From Nocardioides sp. NBC_00368 (GTDB taxonomy: Bacteria > Actinomycetota > Actinomycetes > Propionibacteriales > Nocardioidaceae): a DNA stretch of 64,000 bases. A model generated the notes under the pieces. The model was not told where the DNA came from, did no database searches, and saw only the letters and a program-made list of their open reading frames with translations. The stretch lies in NCBI RefSeq assembly GCF_036090055.1, contig NZ_CP107970.1:5415001-5479000 (forward strand). The letters run 5' to 3'. A program made the translations under genes and the position numbers. Positions 21,299-30,338 of this stretch are shown here, one piece after another (positions within the stretch are counted from its first letter, which is position 1; the number at the start of each line of letters is the position of its first letter).

Positions 21299-22137
21299 GT
21301 CCCGCTGAACTCCTCGTGGCCGAGCACGGCGAGCAGCCGGATCTTCTCCTCCGCCTCGCTGCCCGGCACCGGCGTCAGCACCAGCAGCGCCTGGCCCATG
21401 TCCTGGGTGGTCAGCACCTGGCAGTCGACGTCGATGCGGCCGACCTGCGGATGCAGCAGCGTCTTGTGGTCCTCGATGCGGTGGGTGACCTCGTGCCGCT
21501 CCCACAGCTCCCGGAACTCCTCCGAGCGGGTCTCCAGGAGGCGTACGAGGTCGCCGGCCCGGGATCGCTCGCCCATGGCTCCGTAGGCGACCCGCAGGGT
21601 CGCCACCAGACCGCGGCCGTGCCGGTCGTGGATCTCGGGCGGGTAGACCTCCCGCGTCGAAGGGTCGGTGAACCAGCGGTAGGACTCGAACCGGTCCCAG
21701 CCGGTCAGCGCCGGGCGGTCGCCGAAGATCGAGACGGCGAGCCGGTTCGCGACCAGCGTCTCGCCGAGCGCGGACATGATCATCGCCGGGGTGTCCTCGA
21801 GCCGGTCCAGCACACGTAGCAGCGCCGGGGCGACGTGGCCGTCGTCGAACGTACGCCGCGGGGCGTTGTGGCCGGCCAGCCGGTAGAGGTGGTCGCGCTC
21901 GTCGATGCTCAGGCGCAGCGCCCGGGCGAGCGCCGACAGCATCTGGTCGGAGGGCTGCGGGCCGCGCTGCTGCTCGAGACGGATGTAGTAGTCGGTCGAC
22001 ATCCCGGTCAGCGCGGCGACCTCCTCGCGGCGCAGGCCTGGCGTACGCCGGCGGGGCCCCGTCACCAGGCCGACGTCCTGCGGGCGAAGGGCCTCACGGC
22101 GGCGGCGGAGGAAGTCGGCGAGCGAGGCGCGGTCCAT
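21295..22137 (-). CDS. XRE-family regulator with MmyB-like ligand-binding domain
   Basis: A 280-residue transcription factor. The N-terminal HTH contains RREEVAALTGMSTDYYIRLEQ, the conserved stretch of MmyB-type XRE regulators, and the C-terminal ~180 residues form the MmyB-like PAS-type ligand domain (NRLAVSIFGD, WDRFESYRWFTDP, LLHPQVGRIDVDCQVLTTQD). Family members bind small hydrophobic ligands and often control a divergent oxidoreductase. Here the divergent neighbour is glmU, so the target is unclear. The start at 22137 matches the usual MDRxxLAxFLR beginning; 22146 is possible. The stop overlaps the convergent phosphatase stop. Confidence 0.85.
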   Translation of the reverse strand: MDRASLADFLRRRREALRPQDVGLVTGPRRRTPGLRREEVAALTGMSTDYYIRLEQQRGPQPSDQMLSALARALRLSIDERDHLYRLAGHNAPRRTFDDGHVAPALLRVLDRLEDTPAMIMSALGETLVANRLAVSIFGDRPALTGWDRFESYRWFTDPSTREVYPPEIHDRHGRGLVATLRVAYGAMGERSRAGDLVRLLETRSEEFRELWERHEVTHRIEDHKTLLHPQVGRIDVDCQVLTTQDMGQALLVLTPVPGSEAEEKIRLLAVLGHEEFSGT

Positions 22138-22231
22138 GGCAACCATGATGCGGCGCGCGCTCCTGCTCAGCCAGGGATCGCCGATCCCTGGCAGCTCGTT
22201 GACCCCGGCTCGGCTCCGGGAACACGCGCCC

Positions 22232-22237
22232 TAGACT
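22232..22237 (+). promoter_or_regulatory. -10 box TAGACT of glmU (leaderless)
   Basis: TAGACT followed by 8 nt and the ATG at 22246, with no Shine-Dalgarno. Confidence 0.5.
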
Positions 22238-22245
22238 GGGCCGAC

Positions 22246-23700
22246 ATGAGTGAGCTCACCGTGATCGTGCTGGCCGCCGGTGGCGGCACCCGGATGAAGT
22301 CCAAGACTCCCAAGATGCTCCACCAGATCGCGGGCCGGAGTCTCGTGGGCCATGTGCTGGCCGCCGTCTCGGAGGCCGGGGCCTCCCGCGTCGTCGCGGT
22401 GGTGGGCCACCAGCGCGAGCTGGTCGAGCCCCACATCGCCGAGATCCTCCCCGAGGCCGTGATCGCGGTCCAGACCGAGCAGCTCGGCACTGCCCATGCC
22501 GTGCGGGTGGCGGTCGAGGCCGGCGCGGTCTCCGGTGGGACGGTGCTCGTCACCTATGGCGACACGCCGCTGCTGCGCGGTGAGTCCCTGCGCGCACTGG
22601 TGGCCGACCACGAGGCCGCCGGCCGGGCCGCCACGATCCTGAGCGGCATCGTGCCGGAGCCCTTCGGCTACGGCCGGATCCTGCGGGGTGACGCCGGGGT
22701 CAGCGGCATCGTCGAGGAGAAGGACGCGACCGACGAGGAGCGGGCGATCACCGAGATCAACTCGGGGATCATCGCCTTCGACGGGGCGTTCCTCGCCGGC
22801 GTACTGCCCCGGATCGGCAACGACAACGCCAAGAAGGAGTTCTACCTCACCGACGCGATCGCGCTGGCGGTCTCCGACGGGCTCGGGGTCGACGCGTTCG
22901 TCCTGGACGACGTCACCGAGGCCGAGGGCGCCAACGACCGGGCTCAGCTCGCCGCGCTCGGGAAGATCCTCAACGAGCGGATCGTCACCCGGTGGATGAA
23001 GGACGGGGTCACGGTGATGGACCCGGCCACGACCTGGATCGACGCCGACGTCGAGCTCGCCCCCGACGTCACCATCCTGCCCGGCACCCAGCTCATCGGT
23101 GCCACCCGGATCGACGAGGACGCGGTGGTCGGTCCCGACTGCACGCTGAAGGACACCGAGGTCGGCCACGGCGCCCGGGTGGTGCGTACGCAGGCAGAGC
23201 TCGCCGTCGTCGGACCCGGTGCCAACGTGGGGCCGTTCTCCTACCTGCGCCCGGGCACGGTCCTCGGTGAGGAAGGCAAGATCGGCGGGTTCGTCGAGGT
23301 CAAGAACTCTCGCATCGACGCGGGTGCGAAGGTGCCGCACCTGTCCTACGTCGGCGACGCGACGATCGGTGAGGGCACCAACATCGGGGCCGGCACGATC
23401 TTCGCCAACTACGACGGGGTCAACAAGCACAAGACCAAGATCGGACGCCACGTGAAGTCGGGATCGGGTGTGACCTTTGTCGCCCCGGTGGTCGTCGGAG
23501 ACGGTGCTACGACCGGTGGCGAGGCCCTGATCCGGGAGGACGTCCCGCCCGGTGCGCTGGCCGTCTCCGCAGGTCAGCAGCGCAACATCGAGGGCTGGGC
23601 ACTGGTGAAGAGGGCAGGCACGCCGCAGGCGGCGGCGGCCGAGGAGGCGCTCGATGCGGGCGTACCCATCCTCGGTGAACCCCCGGCGACCGGCGAGTAA
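22246..23700 (+). CDS. glmU: Bifunctional GlmU: GlcNAc-1-P uridyltransferase / GlcN-1-P acetyltransferase
   Basis: A 484-residue enzyme making UDP-GlcNAc for peptidoglycan and surface glycans. The N-terminal pyrophosphorylase domain starts VIVLAAGGGTRMKSKTPKML, with GTAHAVRVA and YGDTPLL motifs. The C-terminal left-handed beta-helix carries hexapeptide repeats and the acetyltransferase loop (NSRIDAGAKVPHLSYVGDA, NIGAGTIFANYDG). Length fits the family. It is followed by prs 74 bp downstream, the classic actinobacterial glmU-prs order. The start is supported by a leaderless TAGACT box. Confidence 0.96.
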   Translation: MSELTVIVLAAGGGTRMKSKTPKMLHQIAGRSLVGHVLAAVSEAGASRVVAVVGHQRELVEPHIAEILPEAVIAVQTEQLGTAHAVRVAVEAGAVSGGTVLVTYGDTPLLRGESLRALVADHEAAGRAATILSGIVPEPFGYGRILRGDAGVSGIVEEKDATDEERAITEINSGIIAFDGAFLAGVLPRIGNDNAKKEFYLTDAIALAVSDGLGVDAFVLDDVTEAEGANDRAQLAALGKILNERIVTRWMKDGVTVMDPATTWIDADVELAPDVTILPGTQLIGATRIDEDAVVGPDCTLKDTEVGHGARVVRTQAELAVVGPGANVGPFSYLRPGTVLGEEGKIGGFVEVKNSRIDAGAKVPHLSYVGDATIGEGTNIGAGTIFANYDGVNKHKTKIGRHVKSGSGVTFVAPVVVGDGATTGGEALIREDVPPGALAVSAGQQRNIEGWALVKRAGTPQAAAAEEALDAGVPILGEPPATGE

Positions 23701-23774
23701 CCCCCGGGGTTGGGTCCGGCGGCGAAGTTGATGGAGAATCCAAGTGCAGTGACCCCGGGGGTAGGAGCCAGCAC

Positions 23775-24749
23775 ATGACCAAGCGCACCACCGAGAAGCA
23801 GTTGATGCTCTTCAGCGGCCGGGCTCACCCGGTCCTCGCCGAGGAGGTCGCCGACCTTCTGGGAACGAAGCTGACGCCGACCTCGGCCTACGACTTCGCC
23901 AACTCCGAGATCTACGTACGCTACGAGGAGTCGGTGCGCGGCTCGGACGCGTTCGTGATCCAGTCGCACACCGCGCCGATCAACCAGTGGCTCATGGAGC
24001 ACCTGATCATGGTCGACGCGCTGAAGCGGGCCTCGGCCAAGCGGATCACCGTCGTGATGCCGTTCTGGGGCTACTCCCGCCAGGACAAGAAGCACCGCGG
24101 TCGCGAGCCGATCTCGGCCCGTCTGGTCGCCGACATGTTCAAGACCGCGGGTGCGGACCGGATCATCTCCGTCGACCTCCACGCCGACCAGCTCCAGGGC
24201 TACTTCGACGGCCCGGTCGACCACCTGATGGCGCTGCCGCTGCTGACCGACTACATCAAGGACAAGTACGGCAACCAGCCGCTCGCGGTCGTCTCTCCCG
24301 ACGCCGGCCGGATCAAGGTCGCCGAGCGATGGGCCGCGCGGCTCGGTGGGGCGCCGCTGGCGTTCATCCACAAGACCCGCGACATCAACCGGCCCAACGA
24401 GACCGTCGCCAACCGTGTCGTCGGTGAGGTCAAGGACCGCATCTGCATCCTGACCGACGACATGATCGACACCGGTGGCACGATCGTGAAGGCCGCCGAC
24501 GCGCTGATGGCCGACGGTGCGGCCGGCGTGATCATCTGCGCGACCCACGCGATCCTCTCCGACCCGGCCGTCGACCGGCTGAAGAACTCCACCGCCATCG
24601 AGGTCGTCATCACCAACACCCTCCCGGTGCCGGAGGAGAAGCAGTTCGACAAGCTCACCACGCTCTCCATCGCCCCGATGGTCGCGCGTGCGATCCGTGA
24701 GGTCTTCGAGGACGGCTCGGTGACCTCGATGTTCGACGGCCACGCCTGA
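23775..24749 (+). CDS. prs: Ribose-phosphate pyrophosphokinase
   Basis: A 324-residue PRPP synthetase (class I) that transfers pyrophosphate from ATP to ribose-5-phosphate for nucleotide, His and Trp synthesis. Conserved features are FANSEIYVRYEESVRGSDAF, the flexible-loop start YSRQDKKHRGREPIS, ISVDLHADQLQGYFD, and the PRPP-binding loop TDDMIDTGGTIVKAADAL. AGGAGCCAG upstream of the ATG at 23775 is a ribosome binding site. It lies directly after glmU. Confidence 0.96.
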   Translation: MTKRTTEKQLMLFSGRAHPVLAEEVADLLGTKLTPTSAYDFANSEIYVRYEESVRGSDAFVIQSHTAPINQWLMEHLIMVDALKRASAKRITVVMPFWGYSRQDKKHRGREPISARLVADMFKTAGADRIISVDLHADQLQGYFDGPVDHLMALPLLTDYIKDKYGNQPLAVVSPDAGRIKVAERWAARLGGAPLAFIHKTRDINRPNETVANRVVGEVKDRICILTDDMIDTGGTIVKAADALMADGAAGVIICATHAILSDPAVDRLKNSTAIEVVITNTLPVPEEKQFDKLTTLSIAPMVARAIREVFEDGSVTSMFDGHA

Positions 24750-24762
24750 GCCCGCTTCGTCC

Positions 24763-25293
24763 GTGGCCGGCGACTTCGAGCTGACGACCGACGAGCTCCG
24801 GGTCGTCGCCCGCTACGTCGCGGAGACCGCCGCCGAGGTCCTGCCGCTCTTCGAGGCGGCGGTGCCCGGCGACCCCCGCCCGCGTCTCGCGCTCGATGCG
24901 GCCTGGGAGTTCGTCGGTGGGGCGAGACGTACGAAGCTGCAGCGGGTCACCTCCCTGGACGCGCACCGCGCCGCGGCCGAGGCGCCGTCCGAGGAAGCCC
25001 GACTGGCGGCACGGAGCGCCGGGGACGCCGCCGCGGCCGCCTACCTGCATCCGCTCGCCGATGCCGCTCAGGTCGGTCACATCCTGCGTGCCGCCGCGAG
25101 CGTCGCGCGGATCGCGGAGATCGAGGCGTCGGGTGATCCCGAGTCCGCCGTGGCGTCCCTCGACCGTGCCGTCGAGCGGGCTGATCGCGTGCTGATCGAT
25201 GTGCTCTCGCGCTACCCGGCCGTGCCGGTGGGCAGGAACCGTGTCGCCGAGCTGATGAGCTCCCTCGACCGTCGTCTTCGGGCGTCTCGCTGA
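24763..25293 (+). CDS. Putative immunity-like helical protein
   Basis: A 176-residue, alanine-rich helical protein. The stretches RPRLALDAAWEFVGGARRTK and AAAAYLHPLADAAQVGHILR match a family annotated in actinobacteria as putative immunity protein, sometimes mislabelled SbcC-like. No toxin gene is adjacent, so an immunity role is not supported by context. The GTG at 24763 lies 13 bp after the prs stop, so it may be read through from prs. Confidence 0.6.
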   Translation: MAGDFELTTDELRVVARYVAETAAEVLPLFEAAVPGDPRPRLALDAAWEFVGGARRTKLQRVTSLDAHRAAAEAPSEEARLAARSAGDAAAAAYLHPLADAAQVGHILRAAASVARIAEIEASGDPESAVASLDRAVERADRVLIDVLSRYPAVPVGRNRVAELMSSLDRRLRASR

Positions 25294-25303
25294 CCGTTTG
25301 CGC

Positions 25304-25774
25304 TCAGGGGGTGGCGAACCGGGCTGCGACCTCTCCCGAGAGGGCCGCATCGATCCTCGCCCGGAGCTCGGGGTGCATCTCGGGCAGTTCGTCCACGTGG
25401 AACCAGCCGACGTCGCTGGACTCGTCATCGGCGACATACGCCTCACCGGAGCGCCACGTGCAGCTGAACGTGAGGTCCATGTAGACCGCTCGGTCGCCGT
25501 TGGGATAGACCATCGGAGTCGTTGCGCCTGCTGACGCGAGCCGGTCGACCGAGATGTCCACCCCCGTCTCCTCCTTCGCCTCTCGTGCGGCTGCCGTCGC
25601 CGGCTGCTCGCCGGGATCGACGATTCCGGTGATCGGCGTCCAGCTGCCGTTGTCGGCTCGCCGCACCAGGAGGATCTCGTCGGCTCTGCGCACCACTGCC
25701 GTCACGCCGGGGAGCCAGAGCAGCTCCGTGCCGATCTTGCGGCGGAGGGCGACGATGAAGTCTGGGATCGGCAT
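25304..25774 (-). CDS. NUDIX hydrolase
   Basis: A 156-residue NUDIX enzyme. The Nudix box is GIVDPGEQPATAAAREAKEETGV split as GIVDPGEQP and then REAKEETGV, with the catalytic glutamates in REAKEETG. It begins PIPDFIVALRRKIGTELLWL, a pattern common to actinobacterial MutT/ADP-ribose-type members. The substrate is not determined. ATG 25774 is favoured over longer starts because TACAGT lies 6 nt upstream (leaderless) and the residues before it derive from a dispersed repeat. It converges with the immunity-like gene. Confidence 0.88.
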   Translation of the reverse strand: MPIPDFIVALRRKIGTELLWLPGVTAVVRRADEILLVRRADNGSWTPITGIVDPGEQPATAAAREAKEETGVDISVDRLASAGATTPMVYPNGDRAVYMDLTFSCTWRSGEAYVADDESSDVGWFHVDELPEMHPELRARIDAALSGEVAARFATP

Positions 25775-25780
25775 GGGGCC

Positions 25781-25786
25781 ACTGTA
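25781..25786 (-). promoter_or_regulatory. -10 box TACAGT of the NUDIX gene (leaderless)
   Basis: TACAGT on the minus strand, 6 nt before the ATG at 25774. Confidence 0.45.
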
Positions 25787-25907
25787 TTTGCATGGTGGTC
25801 GAGCTGGCGTGGCGTCTTCCCCACGCCGGTGTCGGACCCCACGCGCCGGAGCGGGGGACCTACCTCTTGGGCGGGGAAGTGTCCCAATGGTGGCGGAGCC
25901 CGGCGCC

Positions 25908-26001
25908 AGGGATCGCCGAAGACTGTCATCTCGACAGGCTCGATACATCGCTTTGACTCCGGGACTCGTCGAGAACACCCTCCGTAACGGATCCGCGGCC
26001 A
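25908..26001 (+). repeat. Dispersed repeat family, partial copy 3
   Basis: The right half matches the repeat arms at 38.15-38.64 kb: CTTTGACTCCGG, then GTCGAGAACACCCTCCGTAACGG split as GTCGAGAACACC and CTCCGTAACGG, then GCGGCC. The left half shares GATCGCCGAAG and then diverges. It fills the gap between the NUDIX start and the LCP stop. Confidence 0.6.
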
Positions 26002-26008
26002 CCAGCTC

Positions 26009-27022
26009 TCAGCTGACCGTCCGCCCCGTCAGAACCTCTGGGTTCCGATCGAGCCACGCCTCCATCTCGTCCTCGCGCATCGCGGTCCACAGTTGGCGCC
26101 CCTTGCGGACATCGAGGTGGACCACGCTCTGCTTTCCTTCCCGTCCCAACCCGGCGACCGGGGCGGTGAAGAAGGTCAGGTCCTCAGAAGGCATCCGGGC
26201 GAGATCGAGGGCGAGGCCCCGGAGGTCGCCGCCGGAGAAGCCGGAGTCGACGGTGAGATGGCGGGTGATGATGTCGAGGAGGTCGTAGGCCTTCTTGGGG
26301 TCCTTCGGGTCGACGCTCTGCCGCAGGCCGCGCAGGATGGAGCGCAGGACGTACTGCTGGCGCTTCACCCGGTCGAGGTCGCCGCCGGGGAGGCCGTAGC
26401 GCTGGCGTACGTAGAGCAAGGCCTCCTCCCCGCTGAGCAGGTGCTTGCCCTTGGTCCAGGTGCGGTCGCGCGCGGAGTCGTGGACGGTCTCGGGGACATA
26501 GACCTCGACGCCGCCGAGGAGGTCGCCGATCTCCTCGAACCCGGCCCAGTCGACCCAGGCCACGTGGTCGATGCGTACGCCGGTGAGCTTCTCGACCGTC
26601 TGCACGCTGAGTCGCGGACCGCCCTGGGAGAAGGCGGCGTTGACCTTGGCCTTGCCGTGGCCGGGGATCCGCACCCACGCGTCTCGTGGGATGGAGACGA
26701 CCGAGGCCGAGCGGCGGTCCGCGCTGAGATGGAGGAGCATCATCGTGTCGGCCCGCTGCTCACCGGGTGTCCACGACGCGGTGGCCTCGCTGCCGGTCGT
26801 CGCCTCGCCGCCGGTGCGCCCGTCGGTGCCGAGCAGCAGGATGTTCATCGCTCCCGCGGCCTCGCTCGCCGGCTCCGGACGCTCCTCGAGCCCGTCGAAG
26901 ACGTCGACGGTCCGGACCTGGTCGTCGAGGCGGTGGGCGAGGTACCAGCCGGTGCCGGTGACGGCGCCGACGAGAACGACGAACGCGATCCCGACGCCGA
27001 GCCAGATGCGCGACTTCTTCAT
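26009..27022 (-). CDS. LytR-CpsA-Psr (LCP) family protein
   Basis: A 337-residue cell-wall glycopolymer ligase. One N-terminal membrane anchor (WLGVGIAFVVLVGAVTGTGW) precedes the extracytoplasmic LCP catalytic domain: NILLLGTDGR, QRADTMMLLHLS, SVVSIPRDAWVRIPGHG, KVNAAFSQGGP and ALLYVRQRYGLPGGDLDR, including the Asp and Arg residues that bind the polyprenyl-pyrophosphate head group. Members attach teichoic-acid or arabinogalactan-type polymers to peptidoglycan. Two more LCP genes occur at 45.1-48.0 kb. GAGGAC upstream of the ATG is a fair ribosome binding site. Confidence 0.92.
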   Translation of the reverse strand: MKKSRIWLGVGIAFVVLVGAVTGTGWYLAHRLDDQVRTVDVFDGLEERPEPASEAAGAMNILLLGTDGRTGGEATTGSEATASWTPGEQRADTMMLLHLSADRRSASVVSIPRDAWVRIPGHGKAKVNAAFSQGGPRLSVQTVEKLTGVRIDHVAWVDWAGFEEIGDLLGGVEVYVPETVHDSARDRTWTKGKHLLSGEEALLYVRQRYGLPGGDLDRVKRQQYVLRSILRGLRQSVDPKDPKKAYDLLDIITRHLTVDSGFSGGDLRGLALDLARMPSEDLTFFTAPVAGLGREGKQSVVHLDVRKGRQLWTAMREDEMEAWLDRNPEVLTGRTVS

Positions 27023-27070
27023 GGCCGTCCTCAGAGGTGGGGGTCGAGGGCGCCTAGAGGCTAGTGGTCG

Positions 27071-29491
27071 CTACTCCCGGTCATCGAAGTGGTCCTCCCA
27101 GGAACGCCGCAGGATGGTCGGTACGCCGTTGGCCAGGGCGGCCTGCAGCGCATCGATCTGGTCGGCGTCGAGAGCGATCCTCGGGAACGCACGGCCGACC
27201 TCGATGGCGAACGCCTGACCACGGGTGGCCAGCTTCGGCGCCTCGGCGAGATAGGCGGCGACGTAGGGGCGGAGCAGGTGGGCCTGCTCGGCGATCCACA
27301 TCCCCGACGCCAGCGCATCGAAGCGGCGGTTGTCGACGCCGGGGGCGAGCATCGCCTCCCACGCGGCGTCCTTCGCGGCGGTCGACGGGCGCGCGGCGAG
27401 AGCGCGTAGCGCCCCGAGGTCTCCCTCGACGGTGCCGTCACGGTCACGCTCGGCGGCGATGAAGCGCGCGTCGGCCTCACCCAGCGAGGCGAGGCGCGCG
27501 ACCGCCTCCCAGCGCGTGGTCGGCAGCAGCGTGATCCCGGTGGCGACCTTGTCGGCGTCGAGCCAGCCGCGCAGCATCCCGGCGTCGGCGCTGGTCGCGG
27601 CCAGGGCGGCTGCCCAGGCCAGGGCGCGCTGCTCGTCGTCACCGGACGCCGCCAGCCCCGCCGCGGCCGCGGCGGCGACCCGCGCCACCGCACCGGCCGC
27701 GCGCGAAGCAGGCACCCGCTGCGGGATCACCACGGACCTGGCCTCCGTGAGCACGCCCTCGATGATGTCCGCGCGGGGCTCCGCAGGCAGATGGGTCTCG
27801 ACCAGGTCGAGGAAGTCGTCGGCCGAGAGGTCGCGCGAGCGCACCTGGAGAGCGGCGGAGGACCAGAGCACGGCGCGTACGAGCGGGTCCTCGATCCGGG
27901 ACAGTCCGTCGGAGAGCGCCTTCTGGGACTCCTGGTCGAGCCGGAGGGCGGCGAAGGTCTCGCCGCCGGCGTTGGGCACGACCACGAGACCCGCGAACTC
28001 GGGCAGCGGCACCGGCTCGGCCTCGAGCTCGACCCGCTTGCGCCCGACGAGCCGGAGCGAGGAGTCGTAGGCCGCGACCGTGAACGCGTGCGGCCTGCTC
28101 CCCTCGCGCACCAGGACCGGTACGTCGCCCTCGCGCCGCACCGTCAGGATGTCGAAGCCGGGCTGCCGCAGCCAGGCGTCCACCCAGCCGCGTACGTCCT
28201 TCGACGAGGTCTCCGCGAGCGACTCGACGAAGTCGGCCAGGGTGGCGTTGGCGAAGCGGAAGCGGGTCAGATGACGGTTGACCCCGGCCATGAACTCCTC
28301 GTCGCCGAGCCAGAAGGCGAGCTGCACGAGGCAGGCTCCGCCCTTGGCGTAGGAGATCCCGTCGAAGATGGTGGCAGCGGTGTCCACATCGGGTACGTCG
28401 ACGGCCAGCGGGGCCACCGGATGGGTCGAGCGGCGCGCGTCGGAGCGGTAGCCCCACGGCTTGCTCCGGATCTCCACCTCGACCCGCAGATCCGAGAACC
28501 CGGCACCCGCCTCCGCGACCCGATAGCCCATGTAGTCGGCGAAGGACTCCTGCAGCCAGGTGTCCTCCCACCAGGTCATCGTCATCGAGTCGCCGAACCA
28601 CATGTGGGACATCTCGTGGGCGATGATCACCGCGCGGATCGCGCGCTGGGCATCGGTGATCGCGCCGCGCGGCAGCAGCTCGTCACGGTAGGTCACGCAC
28701 CCGGGCATCTCCTGCGCACCCCAGTTGAGCCCGGGCACGAAGACCTGGTCGTAGGAGTCGAAGGGGTAGGGCTCGTCGATGAGGTCGGCGTAGTGGGCGT
28801 AGCACGCCTCGGTCGTACGCCGCAGCTCCTCCGCGTCCCGGTCGAGCTCGGTCGCCAGCGACCGCCGGGCGTGCCAGCCGAAGTCCAGCCCCTCCCCGGA
28901 ATCGAGCACTGCCGACCAGCGCACCGAGTGCCACGGACCGGCCGCGACCACCAGCAGCGCCGGTGGGATCGGGGGAGTGGTCGCGAAGCCCCACTGCCCG
29001 GCCTCCTGCGAGACGACGGCCCCGTTGGCGAGAACGGTGTCGGCCGGGTCGGCGGTGACCGCGACCGAGAACGACGCCTTGAGATCGTTCTGGTCGAAGC
29101 AGGCGAAGACCTTCGAGGCGTTGTCCATGCCCAGGTAGGCCGACACGTAGCGCGACCCGTCGACCGGGTCGGTGAACGTGTGCATCCCGTCGCCGTCGGT
29201 CGTGTACGGCAGCGTCGCGGTCACCTCCACCTCGTTCACCGCCTCCTCGGACAGCGCGGTCAGGCTCACCCGCGCACCGTCGTACGCAGCCTCGACCGCC
29301 TCCCCGTTGACGACCAGCGACACCGAGTGCGCGCCCTTCAGATCCAGGAACGTCTCGGCGGCAGTGGACGCGAACCGGACGCGAGCGTGGCTCCGGAAGG
29401 TCTCGGGGCCGGTGAGGTCGAGATCGAGGTCATAGGAGAGAGAGCTGATCACGCCGGCCCGTGCGCGGGCCTCGTCGAGTGTGAGGGACAC
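27071..29491 (-). CDS. pepN: Aminopeptidase N (M1 metallopeptidase)
   Basis: An 806-residue zinc aminopeptidase. The zinc site HEMSHMWFGD with the downstream Glu in WLQESFADYMGY is intact. The substrate-binding motif that is normally GAMEN reads GAQEMPG here, an unusual version. The N-terminal beta domain and the helical C-terminal ERAP1-like domain are both present, and the length fits. The GTG at 29491 is supported by TACGTT 7 nt upstream (leaderless). The longer upstream frame lies in the rplY leader region. It diverges from rplY. Confidence 0.92.
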   Translation of the reverse strand: MSLTLDEARARAGVISSLSYDLDLDLTGPETFRSHARVRFASTAAETFLDLKGAHSVSLVVNGEAVEAAYDGARVSLTALSEEAVNEVEVTATLPYTTDGDGMHTFTDPVDGSRYVSAYLGMDNASKVFACFDQNDLKASFSVAVTADPADTVLANGAVVSQEAGQWGFATTPPIPPALLVVAAGPWHSVRWSAVLDSGEGLDFGWHARRSLATELDRDAEELRRTTEACYAHYADLIDEPYPFDSYDQVFVPGLNWGAQEMPGCVTYRDELLPRGAITDAQRAIRAVIIAHEMSHMWFGDSMTMTWWEDTWLQESFADYMGYRVAEAGAGFSDLRVEVEIRSKPWGYRSDARRSTHPVAPLAVDVPDVDTAATIFDGISYAKGGACLVQLAFWLGDEEFMAGVNRHLTRFRFANATLADFVESLAETSSKDVRGWVDAWLRQPGFDILTVRREGDVPVLVREGSRPHAFTVAAYDSSLRLVGRKRVELEAEPVPLPEFAGLVVVPNAGGETFAALRLDQESQKALSDGLSRIEDPLVRAVLWSSAALQVRSRDLSADDFLDLVETHLPAEPRADIIEGVLTEARSVVIPQRVPASRAAGAVARVAAAAAAGLAASGDDEQRALAWAAALAATSADAGMLRGWLDADKVATGITLLPTTRWEAVARLASLGEADARFIAAERDRDGTVEGDLGALRALAARPSTAAKDAAWEAMLAPGVDNRRFDALASGMWIAEQAHLLRPYVAAYLAEAPKLATRGQAFAIEVGRAFPRIALDADQIDALQAALANGVPTILRRSWEDHFDDRE

Positions 29492-29498
29492 GACCTCC

Positions 29499-29504
29499 AA
29501 CGTA
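29499..29504 (-). promoter_or_regulatory. -10 box TACGTT of pepN (leaderless)
   Basis: TACGTT on the minus strand with GGAGGTC (7 nt) before the GTG. The GGAGG is too close to act as a ribosome binding site. Confidence 0.45.
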
Positions 29505-29714
29505 CGTCCTCGCAGGTCAGCACGCGCGCGCATTTCGCTGTGAGTGTGATCCGGGGATAGTCTGTGGCAGTTGCCTCGGCGAGGGAGCGCCTCGCGCTCC
29601 GTGATCGACAAGGTGGACGTCTCCTCAAAGGGACGCCGTGCCTTCGTCGCACGGCCTTCGTCGGACCTGCCGGGCGCCACTGACGTCAGCACCACTCATC
29701 GAGGAGTTCAACGC

Positions 29715-30338
29715 ATGTCCAGCGAGAAGATCGTCGCCGAGAAGCGCACCGAGTTCGGCAAGGGTGCCGCTCGCCGCATCCGCCGTGAGAACAAGATCCC
29801 GGCGGTCGTCTACGGCCACGGCGCCGACCCGATCCACCTGACCCTGCCGGGCCACGCCACCATGATGGCGCTCAAGCACCACGGTGCCAACGCGCTGCTG
29901 GAGCTGGACATCGACGGCAAGACGCAGCTCGCCCTGACCAAGCAGGTCCAGGTCGACGACGTCCGCCGCGTCATCGAGCACGTCGACTTCGTCGCCGTCC
30001 GCGCGGGCGAGAAGGTCACCGTCGACATCGTCATCAACGTCGTGGGCGACGCCGCCTCCGGCACCATGGTCGTCACCGACGCCAACACCCTGACCGTCGA
30101 GGCCGAGGCCACCCACGTGCCGGAGAGCCTCGAGATCGACATCGAGGGCCTCGAGGCCGGCACCCAGATCCTCGCCGGTTCGGTCACCCTCCCGAAGGGC
30201 ACCACCCTGGTCACCGACCCGGAGACCCTGGTCGTCAACATCACCGAGGCCCGCACCATCGAGGAGCCCGTCGCCGACGAGGCCGCCGAGGGCGAGGCCG
30301 CTGAGGCCGCCGAGGCTGAGGCCGCCGACGCCGAGTGA
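29715..30338 (+). CDS. rplY: 50S ribosomal protein L25/general stress protein Ctc
   Basis: A 207-residue L25 of the long Ctc/TL5 type. The N-terminal L25 domain binds 5S rRNA (VAEKRTEFGKGAARRIRREN, then IPAVVYGHG), the TL5 beta domain follows, and the C-terminus is an Ala/Glu-rich acidic tail (EEPVADEAAEGEAAEAAE). GAGGAG ends 8 nt before the ATG. It overlaps pth by GTGA, the usual actinobacterial rplY-pth pair. Confidence 0.95.
   Translation: MSSEKIVAEKRTEFGKGAARRIRRENKIPAVVYGHGADPIHLTLPGHATMMALKHHGANALLELDIDGKTQLALTKQVQVDDVRRVIEHVDFVAVRAGEKVTVDIVINVVGDAASGTMVVTDANTLTVEAEATHVPESLEIDIEGLEAGTQILAGSVTLPKGTTLVTDPETLVVNITEARTIEEPVADEAAEGEAAEAAEAEAADAE

Noticed and set aside
24763..25293. Toxin-immunity locus
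   Set aside because: The family label suggests immunity, but no toxin, secretion or polymorphic-toxin gene is nearby.
25775..26002. N-terminal extension of the NUDIX protein by 76 residues
   Set aside because: It is encoded by the dispersed repeat and low-complexity sequence; TACAGT and ATG 25774 fit the family length.
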